Below the pieces are notes generated by a model. That model made no database searches. It was not told the origin of the DNA and saw nothing but the letters and a program-made list of their open reading frames with translations. A stretch of DNA of 64,000 nt. It comes from Nitzschia sp. DOCU1. Lineage: Eukaryota > Bacillariophyta > Bacillariophyceae > Bacillariales > Bacillariaceae. This document shows positions 53,993 through 64,000 of the stretch, one piece after another. Within the stretch, counting starts at the first letter, position 1. Each line of letters starts with the position of its first letter. The translations under genes were made by a program, and so were the position numbers. The stretch lies in contig OX595987.1 in NCBI GenBank assembly GCA_951394045.1, positions 1,922,001-1,986,000 of the forward strand. The letters run 5' to 3'.

Positions 53993-56900
53993 CTATCCTA
54001 GAATTCGATTATAGGCCATTTGTACATTTCGTCGTCCATTCCTGGATCGCTCTCGTTTCAGGTGACGCTCCCCGTGTTTGATCCATTCGGCTGGATCCTC
54101 CCCTATGATGGAGTCGAGTTTCAACTCGCCTTCCATGTTAATGCGTCGGGCGAGAAGTCTGGTCGTACTCAAGTACCGTTCGCTGGGCGGGCAGGCGTGT
54201 TGCGCAAAACATTCCTTCAAGGCCATCATGGCCGACCCCAACTGGTGATGTCTTGCAAAATAGTCTATTATTGTTCCGTATGATGGCAGATCGAGAGTTC
54301 GCTTTTCGCTCTCGATCTTACGCTTGAAGTCCAGGGCCCTGGAGAGACGATTGTTGTCAACGAGCATCTGAAACACCAATCGATCGCTGTAGGCGGTGGG
54401 TTTCTGAAACGAAATTTGAGAATGTCGCGCCTTGCGAGCAAAGTACTAATAATTTGAGTGCGACGCATGGTCTTACCAAGTTGTGCCGACGAAATTCGTT
54501 TTTGTGAAAAAGTTGTGCCTCGTCCAAAGATGAGGCCGATGTTTTTGCCTGAAGCATACCATTCAGGAGAGACTGATCGATCAGTCCCTCGTCTTCCGCC
54601 TTCTCTAGAACGAATTGGGCGTTCCTCATATTCATCGTTTTGAGACGTCCGAGTGTCAAATTGTCGGGTAAACTTTCTCGAAGGAGAGGGACAAGCGTCA
54701 AGAGAGAAGGGTACCCCAACGTACTCTCGAAGGCACTGGCAACCCTCTTCAACCGACCGATTGGCATACCTGGTAGGGCATCCTGAAGTTCCTTGATTAT
54801 TACCAGGTGATGAGGCTCTGTACTACGTAAATGAGCTGAATTTTCCACTGCTGTCACTTCAGTGGTATTTAGGTCCGCATTTCCGATGGTCGCCACCGCT
54901 GTAGAAGAGAGACCATCTTGGAGATAGGTTGCCTCTCCATTATCAGCACGAACTCTAGCTTCAACAAGCGATTCATCCTCATTCTCTTCGATAACTGGAG
55001 AAGACTCGTTGACATGGTCGCTTTCTGTGTATTCCGCTGCGTCCTGCAAATCGTTCATACTGGTAACGAATTCGTCTTGCAACATCAAAAAAAGTTCTCT
55101 AGCCTCCTCTTCCGACAACTCGTGGTCCAAACCTTCGGCCTTCGCCTCTTCCTTCAGTTCATGAAAGAAAATATCAAAATTATTCAAATTCTCAGTGGAG
55201 AATCCATCATCTTCGTCTGGGAGAGTTTCCTGGTACGAAGCGATTTAAAAGAACGCGTGTGTGAGAGCCCATCAATCGAAACACGACTTCGCGTTACGCT
55301 CCAAGAGAATGCTCATTTGATTTTGCCCCCTTTCGATCCACAGGAAGGGTGAGGAACGACGCTGGTCACCGCAGGCTAGGCCCTTGGCGTCGGCATCGAA
55401 AACCTTCCTTTGGTAACGTGCAAGAAAGAGGCATTTTCCGCCCAGCCAACAACTTACTGAAACGCTTTCTGAGACACCCAAGGTGCCGAATGTCGGCTCG
55501 ATATCCTTTTCAACAAATTCCGGCTTCAAAAAGCTCTGTATTTCTGGATTGTCAATGATATCATCGTCCGCACGGCCATCGTAGTAAGCATTTGCATATT
55601 CGTCAATAACTTCAATTGCGTCGTCGTCCAAGTAGAGCCCACGGAATTTCTTCCGAGCCGCCCCCTTCTTCACAGGATTGTCGGGTTCATTTTCATCGTA
55701 TCTTCGGAGCGAACTGATGCCAACTTTCGTGCTAAGTTCATCTGGGATACTAGTCTTTGAATAGTTTGGTTCACTCCTCGTCGCAATCAGCCGCAAGGAG
55801 TTCTCGCAGAGATAACCTTGATTGGTTCGACCGGCCCACATTGTGCCTAGCCCAGTTTCTGTCATCGCCTGCCCGCATGACCGCAGCAACGCTGACAAGG
55901 TCCTGGTATCTCGACCATACTCGCGCTCCCCGAAACTTTCCATGAGGTCATTGGGGCTTCCTTGCAACTGAAGGGTGTGTGGTTCAACGGTACTCATCGT
56001 AGCGCCACCATTCTTGCTAGACAATTCGTTGCCAGCTTTGTCCAGACTTGATTCTAATTTGCTCTCAATTTGGGATTCGCCCCCGCGACGCGGCGGCTGA
56101 GACTTTCCGCCCGTCATTGCCTGAAGAGTCGCATTTGGACCGATCGTTCGCAAATGGTCCATCCTTCGCACTTCCGATGCCAGATAAATAGCTTTCGCCG
56201 TGGCAGAATCACCGGCGGCTGCAGCGCAGAGCATCAACGCCGAGACAAAGCTTTCGTCCTGCTCAACCTCCGCATTTTCCGCCATGATAACAATCTGTCG
56301 GGCCATTTTTCCATGGTGCGCTGTAAACAATTCACGTCTTAGCTGCTTCCTCGACCAGCCTCTTTCAAATCGCACGCCGATTTCATGACTCTTGGCCACC
56401 GCTCGCAGGGCACCAGAGAAGCACAGCGTTGTGGGCTTGACATCGAACCGAGTCATCTCCTCTAAAAGATTTAAGGCCCTCTCTGCCTGCCCTCGGGCAG
56501 CGCATAACCGAATGATTGCCCCATATGCCATCGCATCGGCTTCGATTCCGACGATGCGCATCTCTTGCCAGTGGTTCCAGCCAATTTCCCCCGCCTGTGC
56601 TCTGATCGGGTGAGGTATCCTCCCATCATTACAAACTTTGTAGCAAGCCGCCAAAAGAGACGTGTATGCGGCCTGCGTGGGTGGTATCCCCTCCGACGCC
56701 ATTTCTTTCAAAATTTCCACGCAGCCTTGAAAATCCCCAAGCTTGGCATGAATGTCAACAAGAATGGACCAGCTATAGGCCGATATCGGATGCCGTTGAT
56801 CATTCATAAGTTTCATGATTCGGCGAGCCTAGGGGGAAAAGCGAAGAGGGCAAGCGATTGAGATACGAGTTCTGGAAAGATTTGTGGGATAAAGGAATCA

Positions 56901-57758
56901 TCAACTTACCTCGGTGGGTGTTCTGCAACAAGTGAGGAGCGTCGTGTACGTGTATTCGCCAAAAGCAACGATAGGAACACCAAGGTCTTTCAGGACATGC
57001 TCCAAGGCCATGGCGATTCCAATGGGGCGGCTACGAGTACCATGACGATCACGGTATGCTCGTAACACCTTGGATATGGACTCATCCGAAGGCAAGCTCG
57101 CTTCGCCGGTAGAAAGATCCAGAACCTGCGACTCGGAGAGATCACCACCGCTTTGAGCTTGTGCCTCGAGGGCTCTTCTATACCGATCCATTTGATCCGC
57201 TACAGCATCGTAATACTTCTGGTGCATATGGCCCAAATAGACGGGTTCCGGTGTCGGCTGGCTGGTCAAATGAGCCGTGTTCCCCAACATATCTTCCATC
57301 AATGCGTCCCCAATGCCGTATTCTTCGTTGTCATCGTCGCCAACTGCCACCAGCTCTTTACCATTGTTCTCTGCTGCCTGATCTATCAGTTGCTGCCAGC
57401 GATCTCGGATGAACTGCCGCCTTGGACCCGCCAAGAATCCAGGAGGGTTGTGCTTTGCCTTTTCCTCGTCGATTCGTTTGAGCTTCCGGTTGTAGGTCTG
57501 ACGCTGCTTCTTTGTCTTAGGCCGCGGCTTGGAAAAGGCGGACGCCCGATCATGCCTCCGAAAACGGACTTGTTGAGCATGAATTCGAAGCCCCGGCCAC
57601 AGTGGTGGAGGTTGGATAAATTGACACCTGTCGGATTTGCTCCACGGAACCGTCGACAACACGCTAAGTGGGCGTACTGGCGTGGCCGTCGGCGTCAAGG
57701 CGGCTGCTGCGGGTGGGAACTTTCTTGTTCTCAAAAGACACCGAGCTAGCTGGTGCAT
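53993..57758 (-). CDS. Pentatricopeptide repeat protein, probably mitochondrial
   Basis: Exons 57758..56910, 56828..55458, 55229..54477 and 54403..53993; introns of 81, 228 and 73 bp, all with in-frame junctions (TPTE|ARRIMKL, ESVS|ETLPDED, RRHNL|KPTAYSD). 1127 residues. ATG 57758 opens a basic, acid-free presequence (MHQLARCLLRTRKFPPAAAALTP), typical of mitochondrial import. PPR motifs include EYTYTTLLTCC, SAYSWSILVDIHAKLGD, AYTSLLAACYKV, MAYGAIIRLCAARGQ, TTLCFSGALRAVAKS and the final AYSDRLVFQMLVDNN / LPSYGTIIDYFARHH. A long acidic insert covers ~490-800. Role: organelle RNA processing or translation; target unknown. The 228-bp intron 2 is unusually long for this window and may hide a small exon. 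Confidence 0.83.
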
Positions 57759-58217
57759 CTTACTCAATGCAATCGAAGGAAATGTACAGCGAGCATTGCT
57801 TCCTTGAAAGATAGGACACCAAACAATGGTAATGGGTGCCGTTTTGACAGAGTCGATCTTCACGGATCCTTTTCCATCGTGGGGGGCGATGCAACACCAT
57901 CCATTTTTCCGTCAAACATGCGAGGTAATACCTGGTACACGCGCGCGGGACGTCCCGTTCATGCGATTGGATGACGAACCCTATGACGCCATCTCCGTTA
58001 TATCTTTTGTGTTGTCCCGCGTGTGGTGCTCCAATCAAAATCTGGCCTCCCGCCATTTTTCGGGTTTTTCTGCCCCCGAAGTGATGAGAGAGACACCCTC
58101 TTTGGAGTTCACGAGACGATAGTTTTTAGATCTTGAGGTCTGCCATTACACTTCGTCCTAAAGAACGAGGATCCAAAGGAAAAGATTCATTCCACCTTGC
58201 TGTCTTGGGTTTTTGAA
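57759..58217. other. Divergent promoter region
   Basis: 459 bp between the mitochondrial PPR gene (minus) and EAPP (plus). No other feature seen. Confidence 0.45.
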
Positions 58218-59009
58218 ATGGAGGTACGAAGGGGAAATGGCAATCACCACCATCGTCGCCCTCCTGGGCACTTGTTGACCTCTGCCGTTGTCTCTGGGGA
58301 TTCTGACCAAGATGACGATGATGAGTCCGAGTTGGACGATTCCGGAGGCGAAGACATTTTCGAGGATGTTGGCGAGTATGCTGCCATTAGTAATCGAGAA
58401 GCTGTGGAGCAGTCGTTGTTCCGATTTGATCCCGGCAATGCAGCCCATGCCGACGAGCTATATGATAAAAATCTGGACGACGAAGATGAAGCCTACGTTT
58501 ACAGAAACATGCGTGGAGGAGTGAAAGAGACCGTAATGGTGCGGCAGGGAGGGAACTCAGGATCGTCACTGTTCCGGCCTGCTGACGAAAGTCATGAGGG
58601 CACTATTACGACGGCATCTAGACCGATGAAGGTTTTCAAACCCCGCAATTCGGACGCCGTCCTCTCGTGTCCATGCTGCTTTAATATTGTTTGCATGGAT
58701 TGTCAGAGACATCAACGTTATCTGAATCAATTCCGCGCTATGTTTGTCATGGGAATTACTGTGGATTGGCACTCTCGACTGATATACGACGAACAACAGC
58801 AAATGTTAGTACCTAAGCGGCTGCGGCATCCCAATCAAGCTCCGCCAGACACACATGATTTGAGCGAAATTGGAGAGGTCAACGATGGTGGGCTCGAGTA
58901 CAAGGAAGGGGAGTATTTCCCTGTGCAATGTGGAAACTGTCGAACGCAGGTGGCTGCTTTGGATATGATTGAAGAAGTGTACCACTTTCATGGATGTCTA
59001 GAATCGTAA
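58218..59009 (+). CDS. EAPP: EAPP, E2F-associated phosphoprotein homologue
   Basis: 263 residues, single exon, ATG 58218. The N-terminal half is acidic (DQDDDDESELDDSGGEDIFEDVG...). The conserved core begins at MKVFKPRNSDAVLSCPCC with Cys151, 153 and 154, then VCMDCQRHQRYLNQFRAMFVM, and closes with YFPVQCGNCRTQVAALDMIEEVYHFHGCL. The order and spacing of the cysteines match EAPP. The human protein is nuclear and interacts with E2F factors; the zinc-binding role is inferred from the CxxC pairs. The function in diatoms is unknown. Confidence 0.88.
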   Translation: MEVRRGNGNHHHRRPPGHLLTSAVVSGDSDQDDDDESELDDSGGEDIFEDVGEYAAISNREAVEQSLFRFDPGNAAHADELYDKNLDDEDEAYVYRNMRGGVKETVMVRQGGNSGSSLFRPADESHEGTITTASRPMKVFKPRNSDAVLSCPCCFNIVCMDCQRHQRYLNQFRAMFVMGITVDWHSRLIYDEQQQMLVPKRLRHPNQAPPDTHDLSEIGEVNDGGLEYKEGEYFPVQCGNCRTQVAALDMIEEVYHFHGCLES

Positions 59010-59270
59010 TAGTGGCATCCACTAGCCTCATTACGCTCGGCGATCCAACTCCAAACTTCTTTTTCTACGGATGCTTGTAGTGCAAATCAGTTTTAAATTC
59101 GCCCATGGTAAATGTATCTTAGATTTGCTACTTGATTGTGCCACCTAGCAAAAGTGATTTCCGAAACACACTCCCCCAAATCAGACTTGCAGCTCTCGCG
59201 CTTTTCCTGGTCTCGACCTTTCGGCTCCGTGCATTTCCCAGGTTTTGTATCACAATAGGAAAATAACTTC

Positions 59271-59933
59271 TTACTCGCTGGACACTTTGGCCATCATGGC
59301 AGAAATGGCACTGTAGTTAACTCCCTCCTGGAACACGCGGGTTCTCTTTGTGTTATCGACGCTCGCAACAAAACGAACCACGTCACCATCAACAGCTTCT
59401 ACACAGGAATGGCCTAATTTGGTGATTTCGGCGCCAGACTTGATATTCAACGCCTCCGAAACTTTTGCAACGCTGGCGGTGCGATACGTCAAAGCCAAAA
59501 CTTGCAAAATACCTCGCTGCATCTTCTCAGTCGACCCAGCCACCAGTGTTTTGATCGCGTCGGATCCATCAAGAGCGGCAAAGGCGGGCCAGAACTCGGT
59601 AAATTTGCATGACTCCAGCAGGCTGGCACAAGAAAGAATGGCGCTGCAGGGTTCGGCCTTTTGCATTCGATCGGGGACCAAGTACCTCAGCGCCAGTAGA
59701 TCAGTCGCGGGGAATTCCAGCAGAGCCAAGAGCAAAATCACGGCCAGCTTGTCCCCTGATGCTTTTTGAGGGAAGAATTGATATAATTTCAAAAGACTTC
59801 GGTTAGCATCCATGTAGTATGGTGCTTGGCCGGCTGCTTGGGCATCGACGTAGGCCTCCAAAGTCGCCAGGTTGGCTGAACTGTACGGGGATTTCTTCAG
59901 GATCGCCTCCACGGATTCTCTTGTAGCACTCAT
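59271..59933 (-). CDS. eIF3 subunit K
   Basis: 220 residues from ATG 59933 (MSATRESVEA), single exon. Matches eIF3k along its length: ILKKSPYSSANLATLEAYVDAQ, DANRSLLKLYQFFPQ, LALLEFPATDLLALRYLVPD, ILSCASLLESCKFTEFWPAF and a winged-helix-like C-terminus ending VNYSAISAMMAKVSSE. Family: HEAT-like plus WH (PCI-related) subunit of translation initiation factor 3, non-core, found in most eukaryotes but absent from budding yeast. The frame is open 17 codons further upstream without an ATG. Confidence 0.9.
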   Translation of the reverse strand: MSATRESVEAILKKSPYSSANLATLEAYVDAQAAGQAPYYMDANRSLLKLYQFFPQKASGDKLAVILLLALLEFPATDLLALRYLVPDRMQKAEPCSAILSCASLLESCKFTEFWPAFAALDGSDAIKTLVAGSTEKMQRGILQVLALTYRTASVAKVSEALNIKSGAEITKLGHSCVEAVDGDVVRFVASVDNTKRTRVFQEGVNYSAISAMMAKVSSE

Positions 59934-60325
59934 TCTTCTTATCGTGTTATATAGTGGATTTCTGTCTTTCTGTTTGGAATCCAATGTCGAAATGGAACAA
60001 TGGTTTGTCTCGATGATTGTCGGTGTACCACAACACCGAAAACTTCATTGTCGTCGGAGGGCGGGCCGTGGAAGAGATGTGAGGCCATGGCGTGTTTCTT
60101 GCCTCAAACGCATGGGAGGACAGACGCATGCAAATTGAATCGAATCAATCGATTGGATCAAATCCAAAGTGCCTCCTGCCAGCGCGCTCGCTCGCTAGGT
60201 TCCTTTTCTGATACTACGTACTACTGTATGAACTGAACCATCCCCATATCGTATCGTACCGGTCAATCTTCTGTTGGCTCTCTACTTGCTATCGTACTGT
60301 ACACACTCAGAATTGCGTCCTATGC
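59934..60325. other. Intergenic, no gene seen
   Basis: Promoter of eIF3k and 3' side of the deaminase-like gene. No other feature. Confidence 0.45.
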
Positions 60326-63064
60326 TTAGTCTGCAACAGGAGTACAGTATACCCCGTTGCATTCCCTATCTGTAAAAGTAAGAATCTGGAAGTATGGATT
60401 GGTCTCGGCAATCTTCTTTAGCCACTCATTGCATGCCCCGCAAGGTCGAAGGGGGTTCAAATCCTCGGGAGACTGCACAACCACAATGGTCTTTCGCTTC
60501 GTGGTATGAGCATGCGTGTTACCCTTGCCGTGAAACCCGTTGTCGTTTTTACCGTCTTGGAAAGTAAATGGAGTATCTTGTTGGTACAGGGAAATCCGAC
60601 GCGCCGGTGTTGTGCTTGGGGATTTCCCATATGCTGTATCTTCAAGTGCTAATGCGGGAAGTCCATAGCCATCTTTTGTAGTCGGAGCTAGTGGCGGGGT
60701 GTGAGCAGGGGCCAGGTCGGTAGGACTTCCATTGGTTGATATCGCTGGGGGCGCCACATCCCGGAAGAGCCAGTCACCTGAATTAGAACGCGATTGAGAT
60801 CGAGGAGGTCTTGTATTCGTAGCCGTTGTTGGGTCGGAAATGTCGAGACTATTGCTGCGACTACTGAACATTTCCCCGGTCAATGAAACCATACTCACTG
60901 GCCGGGACAAGCCTCCATCATTTGTGCTCTGATTCGCCGGTACACTCAAAACAGCAATGATTTTCAAGTGATGACGCTTCAACGTGGGATTGTCCGCCAA
61001 GGCGGTACCAATTACGTTGCGCTCCGCGCAAAGGGATCCTGTTGGCATGCTCACTTCCATGTTCGTTCCGCGGTACAGCTTGACAGGACCATCTTCGGTC
61101 ATCTGCACTGCCAGTACTGCGAGGACTGGCTTTCGAGTCTTCCGTAGCCAAAAGCTTCGTAGATCATGGTCTCCCTGCTTCAAAATCAATTCCATTTCGG
61201 CTTTGAAAGCCTTCATTTCTTCGACGACTTGCAGTGCCATTGGTTGTTGACCCTGAAATCGGGTCTTACTCCTGACAGTCGTTAAGTCAATCGGTGGCAA
61301 CGTTTCCATTTCTTCAAACGAATGGACTTCAATGTCGGAATCCACGATCTTAGACTCGTGCCAAAATGTTTTGAGTTGCCAGCAATGAAAATACGTCGGT
61401 TTGTAGGGCCGTAATGCAGCTTGAATCGCATGGTTGCGCGCTGGGGAGCCGTCGGCAAAACTCAGCGTGACATTCATAGTCTTGTGCCAATCAGGGTCAA
61501 AGGCAAGGTGATCCACTCGCTTGTTTCTAAGAGTACTCTGATGGCGATCACCGAGAGGTGAAATTTCGTCGGGATAGGCCAGCCCTGTGGCATGGGCGTC
61601 ACGGTAGCTTTGGATACATGGTAGAAGCTCATTCTGTACAAACGAAATATTTTCGTCGTAGCGAAAAATGTTGGTTAGCGAATGGAGTTGGACAACAATC
61701 CAGTCTGGATACAAGGTACGTATGAAGAGCTCCATCAGCTTCGCACATTGCTCCGTAGAATTACCATCCATACTGTGGGTCCAATTCCGTGGTGATCCCA
61801 CGCCGCTGACAAGCAGTATCACATTTTTGCACCTCGGTGGATTCGCAGGGCCAGCTGGAGGTGTAGACTGACTGTTATCACTCCCTGACAACACACCATA
61901 CTTTTCCTCCAGTTTGGCTTGCCATTGTGGCAAGAGCATTGCCAGAAGAGGGAAGAAGACAGCGTTCATCTTAGTGGGAGCGTCAGATCCAAGACGGCCC
62001 ATATCTTTACCTCGAATGCGCAAGTCAGTCCGCTCTTGAGTTGAGACTGATAGAAGAGCATCGTTGGCGTCCAGATGAAAGCCGATAGGAAGCTGATTGT
62101 CTTCAAAGGACTGGCTAGAACCAGACCTTGATAGTTGGATCTTTCTATCGTTCGTATCCGATCTTTCGTATCGAGGAAACGATATCAGCCGAGACGAAAG
62201 ATCTCTCTTGTCGGTATCTAACGTTTGGAAGACCCTTCGAGAGTAGTCTGCGAAAGCAGAGAATCTAGGTCGACACAAGCAGTAGGGCGTTTCTTGAACA
62301 GGATTGTACGCGTTGTTGTTCGGAGCTCCGTTTGCGATGCCGGTGCTTTCGGGCAAGGGTGGAGCGTAGAAACTTAGAACCAGATCCGTATGAGATACAT
62401 TGTGTACAAGGAGCTCGAGATAGCGTTGTTGTTGTGTAGGTTGTGGTTGAGCCTTTGGTGTGGCCGTTTGATGAGGTGCACCCTTCGCCGGCACTGGGGT
62501 TGAAAGTGGCAGCTCGACAACATCACTCCTTCGATTGTGAATTTTCGGTGTAAGACCCAGATTCGATTCGATTTGCTGAAAGAAACTTAGCGACTCGACC
62601 GAGGAGACGGGCTGGGCACCTGTCGTAGCAACCTTTTCTTGTTCATCCAAAGTCAATGTCTCGTCTCGACGTGACGACCGTGTATCCGTTTCACCACCAG
62701 CGCTAGGAGTCCGAAGTAGGAGAAGAAGCCCGACAAAGGCCAAGTCCGACGATAGCTGCCATAATTCGTGGCCTGGGAAGTTCGAGCTCGAAAGGTCCCG
62801 GGACGATCGTATCCGATCTATTCTGGGGTACTGGCGTAGGCAAATCCACGCAGATCCGATCCAGATTCGGTAGTCTGAAAGTGGAAATCGCGAGAGAAAC
62901 GAGCGTATGGACCAGGTGTCGTGTGATGGAGTCGTGGAGCTGGAAGCGAGCGTAATGGACCCCAAGCCGACAAGAGAAACGCCAAATGTGGCTACGCTTT
63001 CAATAAATCCCCAACCAACACCATCTCCCGGGCTAAGGGGCTTCGCAGAAGAGCCGGACCACAT
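60326..63064 (-). CDS. Large protein with split cytidine-deaminase-like domain
   Basis: 912 residues, one exon, ATG 63064. Residues ~15-50 and ~105-120 have hydrophobic stretches (GVSLVGLGSITLASS, LAFVGLLLLLR) that may be membrane segments. Disordered to ~390; then a conserved-looking globular block (CKNVILLVSGVGSPRNW, LFIRTLYPDWIVVQLHSLTNIFRYDE, FVQNELLPCIQSYRD). From ~640 it is deaminase-like: VLAVLAVQMTEDGPVKLYRGTN (strands), SLCAERNVIGTAL with C679-A-E681, and at the end RPCGACNEWLKKI with Cys875/Cys878. These are the zinc ligands and catalytic Glu of tetrameric cytidine deaminases (C-A-E...PC-x2-C). They are ~194 residues apart instead of ~30, because of a Ser/Pro/Thr-rich insert. Substrate unknown. 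No homologue with a known role comes to mind. Confidence 0.75.
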   Translation of the reverse strand: MWSGSSAKPLSPGDGVGWGFIESVATFGVSLVGLGSITLASSSTTPSHDTWSIRSFLSRFPLSDYRIWIGSAWICLRQYPRIDRIRSSRDLSSSNFPGHELWQLSSDLAFVGLLLLLRTPSAGGETDTRSSRRDETLTLDEQEKVATTGAQPVSSVESLSFFQQIESNLGLTPKIHNRRSDVVELPLSTPVPAKGAPHQTATPKAQPQPTQQQRYLELLVHNVSHTDLVLSFYAPPLPESTGIANGAPNNNAYNPVQETPYCLCRPRFSAFADYSRRVFQTLDTDKRDLSSRLISFPRYERSDTNDRKIQLSRSGSSQSFEDNQLPIGFHLDANDALLSVSTQERTDLRIRGKDMGRLGSDAPTKMNAVFFPLLAMLLPQWQAKLEEKYGVLSGSDNSQSTPPAGPANPPRCKNVILLVSGVGSPRNWTHSMDGNSTEQCAKLMELFIRTLYPDWIVVQLHSLTNIFRYDENISFVQNELLPCIQSYRDAHATGLAYPDEISPLGDRHQSTLRNKRVDHLAFDPDWHKTMNVTLSFADGSPARNHAIQAALRPYKPTYFHCWQLKTFWHESKIVDSDIEVHSFEEMETLPPIDLTTVRSKTRFQGQQPMALQVVEEMKAFKAEMELILKQGDHDLRSFWLRKTRKPVLAVLAVQMTEDGPVKLYRGTNMEVSMPTGSLCAERNVIGTALADNPTLKRHHLKIIAVLSVPANQSTNDGGLSRPVSMVSLTGEMFSSRSNSLDISDPTTATNTRPPRSQSRSNSGDWLFRDVAPPAISTNGSPTDLAPAHTPPLAPTTKDGYGLPALALEDTAYGKSPSTTPARRISLYQQDTPFTFQDGKNDNGFHGKGNTHAHTTKRKTIVVVQSPEDLNPLRPCGACNEWLKKIAETNPYFQILTFTDRECNGVYCTPVAD

Positions 63065-63335
63065 TGCGAAGCTAACTCTGGCAAGAGTTGCTCAGGTGGA
63101 GGCTATCATTGTGAAGTGGATCATTTTTTGAAATAAAAATACGCACGCGGTGAGACACGAGGAGGAGGGCGGATTATTAGTAGTATTTGCTGGATGACCC
63201 ATATGACTACTATGAGGTTACGTATGTTCATATCTTTGAATCCTTCATATCTATGCATTTACACACGCTCTAGCTAGCATTAAGATAGAGCGCCTAAAGT
63301 AGCATCGCGGAGGAAAGCCATGTCCTTTCCTCCTC

Positions 63336-64000
63336 TCAATCTTGTTTGAGCTTGGAGTCGTTCTGCCCAAGCTGCTCAAGGTCGCATGCAAGTCGCTTGT
63401 CCATGCTCCCCATCTTGACTGCGAGCTGAGTCCCTGTGCCGTGCGGGACAAAGACTGACATGCTGTGCAGTACGTCGATGCCAGCAACGATAGCTTTGGC
63501 ATAAACCGTTGAAGCATCCTCGGGGTTGCTTCCTCCCAGAGAAACCTTATTGTCAGAAAGATACCAAATAACGAGCTCGTCGTGCGACTGGGTAAGCGAC
63601 ATGTCGTTTGCCAAAATTAGCTCAAGGTGCACAATGTTCAAAAAGGTGGCCTCCCAAACAACCGAGCAAAAATCCCAATCCAGTTTGCCATTTAACAACA
63701 TAGCGCGTTCCGACGTGACCATCACTATCAAAGGCGCGGGGTCAAGGTCGGTGGCGGCCTTTGGTTTTGCTTTCAACATTCTTGCTCCTTCGGAGTGGAA
63801 AACGTATCCTTCGCCGAGATGCATGCCCATGCGGACACGTGACAACAAAGCCTTGCCAGCATTTTCACCTTCGACGTACTCCACAAGAAGATCCCTGCCG
63901 TCCATGTGGGCAAACAAACGCGGATTTCGAGACCTCACCAGGCCTCGCGCTGCAAGCCGTTTGCTTGTTTGTGAACCAAACTTGAGAAGCGATGACCCAA
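63336..64000 (-). CDS. C-terminal part of a probable VPS13 lipid-transfer protein (5' partial)
   Basis: The frame is open from the right edge to a stop at 63336, about 220 residues, and clearly continues outside the window. SKRLAARGLVRSRNPRLFAHMDGRDLLVEYVEGENAGKAL followed by GEGYVFHSEG (quoted in parts) and a strand-rich APLIVMVTSERAMLLNG resemble the end of VPS13, where a conserved R-PR segment precedes a PH-like domain. VPS13 proteins bridge organelles and move bulk lipid. The call rests on pattern memory only. A different PH-tailed protein is possible. Confidence 0.55.
   Translation of the reverse strand, partial: GSSLLKFGSQTSKRLAARGLVRSRNPRLFAHMDGRDLLVEYVEGENAGKALLSRVRMGMHLGEGYVFHSEGARMLKAKPKAATDLDPAPLIVMVTSERAMLLNGKLDWDFCSVVWEATFLNIVHLELILANDMSLTQSHDELVIWYLSDNKVSLGGSNPEDASTVYAKAIVAGIDVLHSMSVFVPHGTGTQLAVKMGSMDKRLACDLEQLGQNDSKLKQD

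Noticed and set aside
55272..55457. Read-through C-terminus of PPR exon 2 (...SCWLGGKCLFLARYQ)
   Set aside because: GTAAGT stands at the exact end of the conserved acidic segment and the next exon joins in frame; treated as intron, with retention noted as a finding.

Overview
This is eukaryotic nuclear DNA, most likely from a pennate diatom and probably Phaeodactylum tricornutum (inference; no database was searched). Reasons: dense genes on both strands; short GT-AG introns, mostly 63-96 bp; several N-termini with a signal peptide followed by the diatom plastid-import motif (ASA-FVSP, THA-FQP, VNA-FGI, VSG-FQVP); and a phosphoglycerate mutase with a mitochondrial presequence, as expected where the lower half of glycolysis runs in mitochondria. 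Gene models below were spliced by hand from reading frames and GT/AG sites; both sides of each junction were checked for frame.

Layout. 1-5.6 kb: a mobile-element-like segment on the minus strand, with a PIF1/Helitron-type helicase running off the left edge and an unrecognised multi-exon protein with a homopolymer frameshift; the hexamer TGCGCA is strongly over-represented here. 5.9-9.7 kb: a bacterial-like PH-type protein, a membrane-anchored discoidin-like protein and a mitochondrial-carrier-family protein. 9.9-18.6 kb: a recent partial duplication of a PPIL4/CYP59-type cyclophilin-RRM gene; a 150-bp satellite array (about 12.7 units, with a 450-bp higher-order repeat) and a related 170-bp repeat lie between the truncated and full-length copies.

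18.5-44.9 kb: compact housekeeping DNA: ALG12 mannosyltransferase, phytochelatin synthase, a sulfotransferase, a plastid membrane protein, a (TTG)n microsatellite, UFD1, a probably plastid PPR protein, a METTL2/6/8-type tRNA methyltransferase, a plastid MsrB-like protein, CREG, a plastid SAP-thioredoxin fusion, an AAAP amino-acid transporter, KRI1, a cytosolic thioredoxin, mitochondrial phosphoglycerate mutase, and a sulfotransferase-like/branched-chain aminotransferase fusion containing a 15-nt microexon.

44.9-64 kb: an SPX-cytidylyltransferase fusion, a zinc-binding nuclear-type protein, a degenerate Ty3/Gypsy integrase in a gene-poor 4-kb stretch, a mitochondrial PPR protein, EAPP, eIF3k, a 912-residue protein with a split cytidine-deaminase-like domain, and the C-terminal part of a probable VPS13 protein at the right edge. 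The genes do not form one pathway. Themes are plastid redox and import, organelle RNA metabolism (two PPR proteins), ribosome and translation factors (KRI1, eIF3k, METTL) and phosphate/metal/sulfur handling (SPX fusion, phytochelatin synthase, two sulfotransferase-type domains). The most unusual items are the 1-5.6 kb element, the satellite inside the gene duplication, the microexon, and the SPX and deaminase fusions.
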